Source: Gammaproteobacteria bacterium
Lineage (GTDB): Bacteria; Pseudomonadota; Gammaproteobacteria; Pseudomonadales; Azotimanducaceae
Direction of reading: 5' to 3'
Assembly (NCBI GenBank): GCA_026709365.1
Contig: JAPOTD010000023.1
Coordinates: 38,399 to 102,398, forward strand
Length of the DNA stretch: 64,000 bases
The notes beneath the pieces are model-generated. The model worked only from the letters and a program-made list of their open reading frames with translations, searched no databases and was not told where the DNA came from. Positions 31,210-39,334 of this stretch are shown here, piece after piece. The position numbers and the translations under genes were made by a program. Each line of letters begins with the position of its first letter. Positions within the stretch are counted from its first letter, which is position 1.

Positions 31210-32442
31210 CTAGGACCAAGGGCGAAGCGACCGCCAGTCGTGGTCCGTGCCGCTTGCCGCCGCGTCCGCATCGTAGCTGTACAGCCAGTGCTGCTGGGGC
31301 GAGAAGCCGCCGTCGAGCTTCTCGCTGTTGCGCCGGAACCGCTCGTTGCGCCGGGCAATGGTCGCCGAGTCCGCAAGGTGGTACCAGCCCTCCGCGTTGC
31401 GCGACTGCTGCACGATCAGGTTTGCGCGATCCATGCGCAAGGCTTGGTAGCGGGCCAAATCAGCCGCCACATCGCCCGAGGATTCGGCGAGCAGGCGCGC
31501 CAGCACCCAAGCGTCCTCCAGCGACTGAACCGCGCCTTGGGCGTGGTAGGGCAGCATTGCGTGGGCGGCGTCGCCGAGCAGCCCGATCCTCCCTTTCACC
31601 CATTCGCGCAGAGGGTTGCGGTCGTGCAGCGCGGTGACGAAAGTCTCTTCGGTTGCCTTGATGACTTGCCTGGGCCGGTCGTACCAGCCTTCGAACGCGG
31701 CCATGACCTCTTCAATGCTCGCCGTCTGGGACCAGGATTCCCGCCTCTGGCCGTCAGCCCGCCCCAGCGCCAGCCAATTGAGCTGGGCGCCGCCGGACAC
31801 CCAGTAGTAAACGAAGGAAAGACGCGGCCCCATGTCCACATGAGCCGACACCGGAATGCCGAGATCGGCGACTTTGCGGCGATCGACCACCCCGCGCCAA
31901 GTGACGTAGCCCGATGCCCGTGGCGGATCCGGCGAAAAAACCTGTTCGCGCACGAGCGAATGGATGCCGTCCGCGCCCACCAGCACATCGCCGGTGACGC
32001 GCGCGCCGGATTCGCAATCCGCCCAGGCTTGCGCGGCATCCTGCCCGACAGCGACGACCTTGGCCTGCAGCCGAAGCCGCGACGGCTCCAGCCCACAGGT
32101 CAACTCGGCGATCAAGTCGGCCCGGTGGGCGTGGTAGTAGGCGTAGCCGTAGGCCTGCCGCACCTGCGGCATCAGCGGCGTGCGCAATAGGGTCTCGCCC
32201 GTGTCCCAGACGCTGTACTTGTGGAAGTCCGGCTCTGTGCAGAGTGCCGCGAGCGCATCGCCTAAGCCGAGGGTTTCGAGCACGCGCACCCCGTTGGGGC
32301 TGAGCTGAATGCCAGCGCCAACCTTGGCGAAGGCGGGTGCCTGCTCAAGGAGCACGTAATCAACGCCCAGCTTGGCCAGCGACAACGCCAGCGCGCTGCC
32401 GCCGATGCCGGCGCCTACGATGATGACTCTCACGGGCTCCAC
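31210..32442 (-). CDS. Class A FAD-dependent monooxygenase (salicylate hydroxylase-like)
   Basis: Single-component aromatic hydroxylase family. 410 residues with VIIVGAGIGGSALALSLAKLG (FAD ADP-binding), VLVGADGIHSLVR (DG motif) and IGLLGDAAHAMLPYHAQGA (GD motif that binds FAD ribose). Closest in look to salicylate or 3-hydroxybenzoate hydroxylases, but the substrate cannot be fixed from sequence; the rest of a ring-cleavage pathway is absent nearby. The start (ATG 32442) overlaps the end of the upstream parE-like gene by 13 bp. Confidence 0.88.
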   Translation of the reverse strand: MEPVRVIIVGAGIGGSALALSLAKLGVDYVLLEQAPAFAKVGAGIQLSPNGVRVLETLGLGDALAALCTEPDFHKYSVWDTGETLLRTPLMPQVRQAYGYAYYHAHRADLIAELTCGLEPSRLRLQAKVVAVGQDAAQAWADCESGARVTGDVLVGADGIHSLVREQVFSPDPPRASGYVTWRGVVDRRKVADLGIPVSAHVDMGPRLSFVYYWVSGGAQLNWLALGRADGQRRESWSQTASIEEVMAAFEGWYDRPRQVIKATEETFVTALHDRNPLREWVKGRIGLLGDAAHAMLPYHAQGAVQSLEDAWVLARLLAESSGDVAADLARYQALRMDRANLIVQQSRNAEGWYHLADSATIARRNERFRRNSEKLDGGFSPQQHWLYSYDADAAASGTDHDWRSLRPWS

Positions 32443-32807
32443 CCGGATTCCGCTGAGTCTTCAAGGAGCCTTGCGATCATATGACGGACGTGATCTTGTC
32501 CGCCGAAGAACACGGCGAGAACCCGAACGGTCTGCTGCTGGTCGTCCACGTCGAACCAGTAGATCGCCCGTCCGATGGCGAGATGCCTTAAGCCCGGCAG
32601 AATGTCGTCGTGGCGTTCGCCGCGATGCGGCGCAGTAATGACACGCCCGGCGGTCGCACGGATCTCCGCAATCCGCGATTCGGCATGGTCGAGCGCACCC
32701 TCAAGGCTCTCGCCGAATTCGATATAGCTGCGCAAGAGATGGTCGAAGATCAGCCCGAAGTCCCGTTCGGCCTCGACCGCGAATTCAAGATGGAATGCCT
32801 TGCGCAC
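32430..32807 (-). CDS. RelE/ParE-family toxin
   Basis: 125 residues with the fold pattern of the family: EFAVEAERDFGLIFDHLL helix, IRATAGRVITAPHRG, LRHLAIGRAIYWFDVDD and QTVRVLAVFFGGQD strands. Longer than typical ParE (about 100). Whether it poisons gyrase or ribosomes cannot be told. It overlaps its antitoxin by 23 bp and the monooxygenase by 13 bp. Confidence 0.82.
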   Translation of the reverse strand: MRKAFHLEFAVEAERDFGLIFDHLLRSYIEFGESLEGALDHAESRIAEIRATAGRVITAPHRGERHDDILPGLRHLAIGRAIYWFDVDDQQQTVRVLAVFFGGQDHVRHMIARLLEDSAESGWSP

Positions 32808-33060
32808 GCCGCTTGCCGGCGACTATCCGGGCTAGCCGCACGTCCAATTGCTCCGCCTTGACGAATGCGCCGGCCCGGCGGCGGGACAGGAGCTCGCGCA
32901 GCGCTGCGGTCTCCACGTCCTCGGCGTCCATGCGCTGACGCAGCAGGTTGACCCCTTGCTGCAGGACGGCGCTCAGGCTTGCATAGTGTCCTGTTTCGAC
33001 CAGTGCCCTAGCAAAGGCGTGCTGTTCGTCGGTGAGCCAGATTGACGACTTGACTGTCAC
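32785..33060 (-). CDS. ParD-type antitoxin (ribbon-helix-helix)
   Basis: 91 residues from GTG 33060, preceded by GGAGA 5 nt upstream, which decides against the longer frame to 33246. The N-terminus TVKSSIWLTDEQHAFARALVE with YASLSAVLQQGVNLL is a ribbon-helix-helix DNA-binding pattern; the C-terminal tail (RRRAGAFVKAEQLDVRLA) would wrap the toxin. Antitoxin-first order with the toxin is as in parDE. Confidence 0.85.
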   Translation of the reverse strand: MTVKSSIWLTDEQHAFARALVETGHYASLSAVLQQGVNLLRQRMDAEDVETAALRELLSRRRAGAFVKAEQLDVRLARIVAGKRRAQGIPS

Positions 33061-33190
33061 GAATGTCTCCTTGTCGCCACGGTAATACTGTGTGGCACCG
33101 AGGTCAATGCCATGCCTGGAACTTCCCAAAACACTTGAAACCGGCGCTTGCTCTCGGTATGCGCGGCCCAGAACCCTGATTCTTTGACGA

Positions 33191-33595
33191 TCAGGCCGCC
33201 AGCCAATTCTCGACCTTGAGGCCAGGCACCCGGCTGAACTCGTCAATGTTCGCCGTCACGGCGATGCGGCCTTCGGCTAGGCACTGGGCGGCGATTAGCA
33301 TGTCGTTCGGCCCTATGGGCTTCCCGGAGATTTCAAGATAGGCGCGCAGTTCCGCGTAGCGTTGGTCGGCAGGGCGCTTCAGCGGGAGTATCTCCAGCGC
33401 GGAGATTATGGCGTCAAGGTTCCTTCGCAATGCGACTGACCCACTTTTCTCTACGCCGAACCTCAATTCAGCGACGACAATGATGCTTGTGCATACAGCG
33501 TTGTCGCCGACCCGTTCAAGATGCGCCCGAATGCGCCCTTGAGGATGCCTCATCAGATCGGACAGTATGTTGGTATCGAGCAGGTAGTCAGGCAT
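33191..33595 (-). CDS. vapC: VapC-type PIN-domain ribonuclease toxin
   Basis: 134 residues with the four PIN acidic residues in place: Asp7 (LLDTNILSD), Glu43 (VAELRFGVEK), Asp98 (GKPIGPNDMLIAAQ) and Asp118 (TANIDEFSRV). VapC toxins cleave tRNA or rRNA. Overlaps vapB by 8 bp, antitoxin first. Confidence 0.93.
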   Translation of the reverse strand: MPDYLLDTNILSDLMRHPQGRIRAHLERVGDNAVCTSIIVVAELRFGVEKSGSVALRRNLDAIISALEILPLKRPADQRYAELRAYLEISGKPIGPNDMLIAAQCLAEGRIAVTANIDEFSRVPGLKVENWLAA

Positions 33596-33839
33596 CGGGA
33601 TGCAGGTTCACGTCATCTAGCTCCCCAAGGCCGAGATCGACGTTGGGAAACTCATCCTTGACCGGCCTCAGCGTAGCCAATACGTCCAGCAACCCCTTAC
33701 TTTGGATGGGTTCCACGATCAACGTGTTGCCTTCCTTGCGAATAATCGCCTCATCGCCTTCGATTTCAAACTCTCTTGGTATCCGTATTGCTCGATTTCG
33801 TCCGCTGCGGAACAGCCTTACGTGTCGCTCTGCAGCCAT
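33588..33839 (-). CDS. vapB: VapB-type antitoxin (SpoVT/AbrB-like)
   Basis: 83 residues from ATG 33839 with GAGG just upstream. VRLFRSGRNRAIRIPREFE is the swapped-hairpin AbrB-like DNA-binding signature of VapB, followed by IRKEGNTLIVEP and an acidic toxin-binding tail. A longer open frame to 33899 includes the operator and is rejected. Confidence 0.9.
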   Translation of the reverse strand: MAAERHVRLFRSGRNRAIRIPREFEIEGDEAIIRKEGNTLIVEPIQSKGLLDVLATLRPVKDEFPNVDLGLGELDDVNLHPDA

Positions 33840-33858
33840 GATCCTCGGCTCCTTTGTT

Positions 33859-33899
33859 GGCATATGCCGAAGCATAGGCCAATGTCTTCGGGTTGGCAA
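33859..33899 (-). promoter_or_regulatory. vapBC promoter and palindromic operator
   Basis: On the minus strand, TTGCCA (33894-33899) and TATGCT (33871-33876) are 17 bp apart, a good sigma-70 arrangement. The 10-bp perfect palindrome GGCATATGCC at 33859-33868 lies where transcription should start, 20 bp before the vapB ATG. VapBC complexes autorepress at such inverted repeats, so this is the likely operator. Confidence 0.55.
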
Positions 33900-34257
33900 G
33901 TCTCGAGTGCTACCCGGCGTTGGAGCACTAAGCCTTAAAGCCTGTTGACGGCGTCAAGCGCACCCTTGTAAGTTGAGCAACGCTTACCGTCAGGCCCTAG
34001 GGGACGGAACGGAACCAGCTCGATTCAAACTGCATTGGGAGCCGACTAGCAGGAGATTCTCGATCCGAGCCTTTGCTCTGCTTACCGTTGGCGGCGGCAC
34101 GGAAAGCCCGCCTGACACCAGTCGGTCTGCTGAAGCACTTCCGGAACGGGCAAACGCCGATGAGTTACGTGGAGCTAGAAGAGCAAACTGCTAAGCAAAT
34201 GGTGGACCAGCCCTGGCGACCTCATAGTGGCGTAGCTGATATTGTGCATTTCAATAC
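33900..34257. other. Gap between vapBC and the DUF3883 gene
   Basis: 358 bp between divergent units. A 33-residue open frame from ATG 34160 ends at 34261, overlapping the next start as ATGA, but it has no ribosome binding site and no recognised motif. Nothing else seen. Confidence 0.4.
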
Positions 34258-35577
34258 ATGAGCCTCCTCCACTATGAAGCTGTATTCTCTGCGCTAAACC
34301 TCAACAGAGACCGAGCGTATGGGGGTTCTGAAAAGGTAGCAATGTTGTTGGCGGTTACTGATCTGATTGAAGATGGTTCCGTCACTGAAAACGCCATTGA
34401 GTACTGCGAATCCCTGACAAGGGCGTTTGTGGCCCGCTTCAGCGAGTTCAGGGCGGAAGGAGAAAGCCCAAATCCGATTTATCCATACTTTCACCTATGC
34501 AGCGACAGATTCTGGCACCATCGACTTAAGCCAGGACAGCGCGAGTCGTACAACCGGCTACAGACACTTACCAGCCTTAGCCAAGTAGAGCAGCACATCG
34601 CCTACGCTTACTTGGACGACGAATTGTTCGAACTCTTGGGCAATCACTCGGTCCGTGAACTTCTGCGAGCGGCTTTGCTCGAAAACACAAGAGTTACATC
34701 CCAAGACCGGCGGGCAAGATTACAGGTGGATGGCTGGGACTGGTTGGAGTGCGAAGCATGCGTTCAAGACTACTTCCAAATGCTTGGAATGGAGCTGCGC
34801 CGCGAACCCTATAGCAAGACAGCGCATCGGCGAACGCTTATGACCAAACTACGTAATCGGTCGGACGGTTCGGTGGAGTTCAAACACCAAAACATCAGCG
34901 CTATCCTGGTTCAGCTTGGGTTTCCATACATTTCTGGCTACAAGCCGCGATTCAACTATCAGGCTCAATTGAGAGGTGCCGTCCTCGCGTACATTGCCGG
35001 GCACTCAGGCGACTTGGAACAGGTTAGTGCCGTTCGCGATTTGGGTCATACGCCCTATATCGGAAGGTGGGACAAGGTGCTGGATAGAGATCTACCAGAG
35101 CCTATACCTATGCCTCAATTGCCGGATCGCAAGTACTTGGCGCATCGCGTCAACTATTCTCAACGGGAGGCTGAGAATCGGAGCCTTGGAGAATCCGGGG
35201 AGCAGTTTGTTCTAGAATTTGAGCGATTTCACCTGAGGCAAGCCGGACGTAGTGACTTGGCCGACGAAGTGGAATGGAGTAGCAAGAAACATGGCGATGG
35301 CCTTGGCTATGATTTGCGTTCCTTCCCAGTAGGAGATGATGGTGTCGCGAGGGAGGAAGAGATGTTCATAGAAGTCAAAACTACGAATAGCGGCAAGTAC
35401 CAGCCCTTCTACATTAGTCATAACGAGGTTGAGTTCTCGCGGGAATTCACGCAGCAGTACAACCTCTATCGTGTGTACGATTTCAGCAAGAGCGGTCGTC
35501 GCCTTTACCGAATTCCGGGTCAGGTCGAAAACCATGTGCGCCTGAATCCGGTAATTTACAGGGCAGGGTTCAGATAG
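34258..35577 (+). CDS. Putative restriction-type endonuclease with DUF3883 domain
   Basis: 439 residues in three parts: an N-terminal helical region (residues 1-150) like the N-terminal modules of HNH/McrA-type restriction proteins; a middle region with EFKHQNISAILVQLGFPYI; and a C-terminal DUF3883 domain (about 310-439) with SLGESGEQFVLEFERFHL, GDGLGYDLRSF and MFIEVKTT. The last gives a Glu...Asp...Glu-x-Lys set as in PD-(D/E)xK nucleases. Codon usage is more AT-rich than the core genes, suggesting transfer. Role in phage or foreign DNA defence is inferred; target unknown. Confidence 0.75.
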   Translation: MSLLHYEAVFSALNLNRDRAYGGSEKVAMLLAVTDLIEDGSVTENAIEYCESLTRAFVARFSEFRAEGESPNPIYPYFHLCSDRFWHHRLKPGQRESYNRLQTLTSLSQVEQHIAYAYLDDELFELLGNHSVRELLRAALLENTRVTSQDRRARLQVDGWDWLECEACVQDYFQMLGMELRREPYSKTAHRRTLMTKLRNRSDGSVEFKHQNISAILVQLGFPYISGYKPRFNYQAQLRGAVLAYIAGHSGDLEQVSAVRDLGHTPYIGRWDKVLDRDLPEPIPMPQLPDRKYLAHRVNYSQREAENRSLGESGEQFVLEFERFHLRQAGRSDLADEVEWSSKKHGDGLGYDLRSFPVGDDGVAREEEMFIEVKTTNSGKYQPFYISHNEVEFSREFTQQYNLYRVYDFSKSGRRLYRIPGQVENHVRLNPVIYRAGFR

Positions 35578-35777
35578 GATCTGTAGCTTCCACGCGAGGG
35601 CTAGGCCATCTTGGTTATGGTCGCCAATCAGAAATGCTGGCCTGAAACTGACAGCATTGCAGCTTTAGCGCAACCTTGGCGCCCAATCGCGTCGCGGACG
35701 TTTTCATGGGGCTTGTGTGGTGCTCGGCTTAGGCCCCACATTGAAGTGTTCAGGTCGGCTAGGTTGGTGGACCAAAT

Positions 35778-36135
35778 TGGTGGAGGCGGCGGGAGTCGAA
35801 CCCGCGTCCGTGGGTTCGCCGCAATCGGCTCTACATGCTTAGGGTCCGTCTATTGCTTTAACCGCAAGCGGCCCGGCGGCCAGGGCGCTGTTGGCGAGCC
35901 CGGAAGGTTTTGACGCTGCCGCCCCCAGGCGTGGGCGAAAGCGCGATCCTGCTGTCTTTGCCGCCGATTTCACCCCGCAGGCGAGGGATCATCAGCGTTA
36001 GCGGCGGTTTAGGCCGCTAGTGCGTAGTTGTCGTCGTTGGCAACTATGGGTTTGCAGCGATTGTTTAGCGAGAGCCGCTACGCTCTCGGCATGCACCTTT
36101 TGCTTTGAGACCTACGTCGAGACCGTATCGCCCCC
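35778..36135 (-). ncRNA. ssrA: Transfer-messenger RNA (tmRNA)
   Basis: Rescues stalled ribosomes. On the minus strand the 5' end reads GGGGGCGATACGGTCTCGAC and the 3' end is GGTTCGACTCCCGCCGCC followed by TCCACCA, so CCA is encoded. The tag reading frame at 36041-36009 decodes as ANDDNYALAA and stops at TAA. Length about 358 nt fits one-piece bacterial tmRNA. Confidence 0.97.
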
Positions 36136-36300
36136 AATGGACTTGCTTGATCGGAGGCGAAGTTTAGCACGGTGCCGCAATCCGCTACCATCGGGCCATG
36201 CAGTGGCTGTGGAACAAAGTCGAGTGGGCGCTTGGCGACTCCGTTTTCAATGGACGCGGGATGAAAGCCGTTGGTGCAGGGTCGGCTTCCGGAGGGCGAA

Positions 36301-36356
36301 TCGAGGGCAAGATGCCTTCGCTCCGGGCAAACCTATGGAGCAAGGGCATCCTGCCC
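36301..36356 (+). repeat. REP-like hairpin, family B copy 2
   Basis: TCGAGGGCAAGATGCC followed by an inverted repeat of GATGCC..CGCTCC with GGAGC..GGGCATC. Matches the reverse complement of the element at 46138-46191. It lies in the extended 5' end of the Sel1 gene and supplies the only usable ATG at 36312. Confidence 0.7.
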
Positions 36357-37763
36357 GCCCGCACTTCAAGCGCAAGGCCCCCTCGCCGTCGAGACGCTGG
36401 AGCCTCAAGAGCGCCTTCAGATCCGCGACGCAACCTTTGCGCGAACGTTCGCCTCGCAGCCACAGCCGCCGCCCTAGCCCTTTGCCTGAACCCCCTTGCC
36501 CAAGCGGCCACCTTCGACCCCCGCGCCTTCGTCAGCCGGGCCGTCGAGTTGATCGAGCAAGGGCGGTTCGCGTTCGCCCGCACTTGGCTTGATCCGGCGG
36601 TGGTCGCCCAGCGGCTGCATCCGCATGAGCGCTCCCACGCCTACTACCTGCGCGGCTACAGCTTCCAGGCCCAGGGCCTGCACGTCTCCGCCGCCCAGGA
36701 CTACGCTCGAGCGCTGGAGTTCGACGCGGGGAACCCGGCGGCGCTGGTCGCTAGGGGCAGCCTGCACTTTCACGGCGACGGGATGCGCAGCGACAAGGCG
36801 CTGGCTTTCGGCTTCTTTGCGCGGGCGGCCGCGGCGGGGGATGCTGCAGGTGAATACCACTTGGGCTACGCCTACCTCACCGGCGCAGGCCCCGCCCATG
36901 ATCTCGAGGAGGCCCGCGTCTGGCTGGAGCGGGCGGCGCAGCAGGGCCATGAGGCGGCGATGCTGCAGCTTGCCGCCAGCTACCGGAAGGCGTTCACCGA
37001 CGAACCGGATCCCGAACAGGCCCAGCATTGGTATGAGCGCGCCCTGGAGGCGGGCAGTGCGGAAGCGCCTGTTGCCCTAGGCTACATGGTTCGCGGCGGC
37101 GAACTCGAAGGCGCCACCGCAGCGCAAGCCACAGCCTACTTCAAGCAGGGCGCGCAGCGCGGCTCCGGCAACGGCATGGCCAACTTGGCCCATGCCTATC
37201 TGACCGGCAAGGGCCTTGAGCAGGACTTCGACGCCGCTCGGCAGTGGTTCGTCCGGGCCGCTGCCTTGGGGGCGCCGGGCAGCTTCGTCGGCTTGGGGCA
37301 TGTCTTTGAAGCGGGCTTGGGCGTGACCGCCGATGCTGCCGAGGCAATGGCCTGGTATCGGCGTGGTGCGGAAGCGGGCTACAGCCGCCCGACCCTGCGC
37401 TTGGTTCGCCTGCTGCTGGCCGAAGGCCAGGAGGCCGAGGCTTCGCGCTGGTTGGAGCGGGTGCTCGCCGCCGGCACCGCCGAGGCTCTGAACGGCTATG
37501 CCTGGCTGCGCGCCACTTCCCGCGCCGCCGGGGTGCGCAACGGCGAGTTGGCGCTCGCCCAAGCCCAACAGGCCTTGGCCTTGGAGCCCAATGCAGCCCA
37601 CTTGGATACATTGGCGGCCGCTTATGCGGAACTCGGCCAGTTCGACAACGCGGTGGCCACCCAGCGGGAGGCCTTGACCTTGGCCGTCGCCGACCAAGGC
37701 ATGGTTCGTGAAATGAATCTTCGTTTAGAGGCATACTCGCAAGGCCGTCCGTGGCGGGAGTGA
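36312..37763 (+). CDS. Secreted or periplasmic Sel1-like repeat (TPR-type) protein
   Basis: About 483 residues. A hydrophobic signal-like segment (LAATAAALALCLNPLAQAA) is followed by several Sel1 repeats such as YHLGYAYLTGAGPAHDLEEA, MANLAHAYLTGKGLEQDFD and FVGLGHVFEAGLGVTADAA, and by a C-terminal TPR-like end. Such proteins scaffold envelope or signalling complexes; the partner is unknown. The start is unclear: no start codon lies just before the signal segment, and ATGs at 36312, 36261 and 36198 all sit in or before a REP-like repeat. Confidence 0.75.
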   Translation: MPSLRANLWSKGILPARTSSARPPRRRDAGASRAPSDPRRNLCANVRLAATAAALALCLNPLAQAATFDPRAFVSRAVELIEQGRFAFARTWLDPAVVAQRLHPHERSHAYYLRGYSFQAQGLHVSAAQDYARALEFDAGNPAALVARGSLHFHGDGMRSDKALAFGFFARAAAAGDAAGEYHLGYAYLTGAGPAHDLEEARVWLERAAQQGHEAAMLQLAASYRKAFTDEPDPEQAQHWYERALEAGSAEAPVALGYMVRGGELEGATAAQATAYFKQGAQRGSGNGMANLAHAYLTGKGLEQDFDAARQWFVRAAALGAPGSFVGLGHVFEAGLGVTADAAEAMAWYRRGAEAGYSRPTLRLVRLLLAEGQEAEASRWLERVLAAGTAEALNGYAWLRATSRAAGVRNGELALAQAQQALALEPNAAHLDTLAAAYAELGQFDNAVATQREALTLAVADQGMVREMNLRLEAYSQGRPWRE

Positions 37764-37857
37764 GCAGCGCCCCATGAAGTGGCTGTGCATTGCGATCGGG
37801 GTTTTGTTGGGCCTTCCCCTGAGTATCCGAACATGGCCCAAGCAACGGGAGCGGATC

Positions 37858-37878
37858 TTCGCGCCAGCGAAACTCCAA
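37858..37878 (-). repeat. REP-like palindrome, family A copy 2
   Basis: Reads TTGGAGTTTCGCTGGCGCGAA on the minus strand, identical over 21 nt to copy 1 at 28833. It lies upstream of the small gene at 37939, supporting that gene's later start. Confidence 0.7.
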
Positions 37879-37938
37879 CCGCACTCGCGAAGCAGGTGCG
37901 CTTGTGTGCTGGGCACCGATTTTGGTACAAGGATTGGA

Positions 37939-38190
37939 ATGAGCATCGACCGAAAACGCACGGAAACCCTCTTCGGCCTTGTCTGCGACCTGGTGGCGTC
38001 AGGGCAGCCAGAATTTCGTCCGGGCGACATCTGCACCCTGCTGCGGGAGCGCAACCAGCCGATGGGCGCCTGGATGGTGCGCCTTGAGTTCTCCAATCTG
38101 GAGGACGAGGGGCTGATCGCCGTCGATCCGGCCAGCGGCGCATGGCGCCGAACCGGCCAAGCCGTCAAACCCGATTCCGACGCAGCCTGA
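37939..38190 (+). CDS. Small hypothetical protein upstream of xseB
   Basis: 83 residues from ATG 37939, with AAGGA 5 nt upstream; a longer frame from 37774 runs through a REP-like repeat and is rejected. Begins SIDRKRTETLFGLVCDL and contains GDICTLLRERNQPMGAWMVR and LEFSNLEDEGLIAVD, a pattern like a small winged-helix domain. Function unknown. Lies 4 bp before xseB. Confidence 0.65.
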   Translation: MSIDRKRTETLFGLVCDLVASGQPEFRPGDICTLLRERNQPMGAWMVRLEFSNLEDEGLIAVDPASGAWRRTGQAVKPDSDAA

Positions 38191-38194
38191 TCCC

Positions 38195-38449
38195 GTGGCT
38201 GATTCCAACCCAATCACCGCCGAAGCGGAAGTCGATTTTGAAGCGGCCCTAAAGGCGCTCGAAGATCTGGTCAAGCAGATGGAGTCCGGCGAACTCGGCC
38301 TTGAGGCCTCCCTCGCCGCCTTTGAGCGCGGCGTTAAGCTCACTCGCCAGTGCCAAGCCGCGCTCAAGCAGGCCGAGTTGCGGGTGCGCACCCTCACTGA
38401 AGACAACGAGCTTGAAGACTTGGACCTCGGGCCCTTGAATGACGCCTGA
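38195..38449 (+). CDS. xseB: Exodeoxyribonuclease VII small subunit
   Basis: 84 residues: FEAALKALEDLVKQMESGEL, LEASLAAFERGVKLTRQC and a C-terminal LxEAE-like coil, the standard XseB pattern. Start GTG. The end overlaps ispA by 11 bp, an order typical of proteobacteria. The large subunit gene is elsewhere. Confidence 0.93.
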   Translation: MADSNPITAEAEVDFEAALKALEDLVKQMESGELGLEASLAAFERGVKLTRQCQAALKQAELRVRTLTEDNELEDLDLGPLNDA

Positions 38450-39314
38450 GCCGGATGCCGTCCGGGCGGCCGTTGAAGAGGCGCTGAACGGCTTTCTCCC
38501 AAGCCGCTCCCCCATTGCCCAGCCGCTGGTGGACGCCATGCGTTACGCCGCCTCGGGCGGCGGCAAGCGTTTGCGGCCCATGCTCGCCTGCGCATCCTGC
38601 ATGGCCTTTGGCGGCCGCCTGGAAGATGCGCTCGCCCCGGCCTGCGCCGTCGAGCTGATTCACGCCTATTCCTTGGTGCACGACGACCTGCCAGCCATGG
38701 ACGACGACGCGCTGCGTCGGGGCAGGCCAAGCTGCCATGTCGCCTACGGTGAGGCAGTGGCAATTCTCGTGGGCGATGCGCTGCAGACCCTGGCCTTTGA
38801 GGTGCTTGCGGGCGCACCCGGAGGAAGCGCCGTCAACCGGGCTGCGGCGGTGGGCTTGTTGGCGCAGGCCGCTGGCTGGCAGGGCATGGTGGGCGGGCAG
38901 GCGTTCGACATGGCCAGCGAAGGCCAGCGGTTGGGCTTGGCCGAACTCAAGGCGCTGCACGCCGCCAAGACCGGGGCGCTGCTGAGCGCCTCAGTGCGGC
39001 TCGGCGCGCTATTCGCGAACGCCACTGAAGAGCAGATGGCGACGGCAAAGGCGTTCGGCGACCTTATCGGCTTGGGCTTCCAGATCATTGACGACGTGCT
39101 TGACGTCACCAGCGACACGGCCACGCTCGGCAAGCCGGCCGGCTCCGACCAGCAGGCGGACAAATCCACGTTCGTCACGCTCATGAGCTTGGAGAAGGCG
39201 CGGCGGGAAGCCCAAGCCTTGGCGAGGGAGGCTTCGGACCTGTTGCAACAGGCCGGATTGCAAGACACGCTGCTGGCTGATCTTGGGCGGCAGGCGGTTG
39301 ATCGGGTCAACTGA
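38439..39314 (+). CDS. ispA: Farnesyl diphosphate synthase (IspA)
   Basis: Condenses IPP with DMAPP and geranyl diphosphate to make the C15 precursor of quinones, undecaprenol and haem O. 291 residues with GGKRLRPML, the first Asp-rich motif LVHDDLPAMDDD, GEAVAILVGDALQTLAF, and the second motif FQIIDDVLDVT. dxs usually follows ispA in this setting; here a monooxygenase gene does. Confidence 0.95.
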   Translation: MTPEPDAVRAAVEEALNGFLPSRSPIAQPLVDAMRYAASGGGKRLRPMLACASCMAFGGRLEDALAPACAVELIHAYSLVHDDLPAMDDDALRRGRPSCHVAYGEAVAILVGDALQTLAFEVLAGAPGGSAVNRAAAVGLLAQAAGWQGMVGGQAFDMASEGQRLGLAELKALHAAKTGALLSASVRLGALFANATEEQMATAKAFGDLIGLGFQIIDDVLDVTSDTATLGKPAGSDQQADKSTFVTLMSLEKARREAQALAREASDLLQQAGLQDTLLADLGRQAVDRVN

Positions 39315-39334
39315 ATCTTGATTGAGTGATACGT

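Noticed and set aside
30966-31376. 136-residue minus-strand open frame in the 30.9-31.2 kb gap
   Set aside because: Arg/Pro/Ser-rich, overlaps the monooxygenase end and runs through the family B hairpin; no domain.
34160-34261. 33-residue ORF overlapping the DUF3883 start
   Set aside because: No ribosome binding site and no similarity recognised; too short to support.
35578-35777. Attachment site or integrase remnant beside ssrA
   Set aside because: No repeat of the ssrA 3' end and no integrase-like frame were found by eye.
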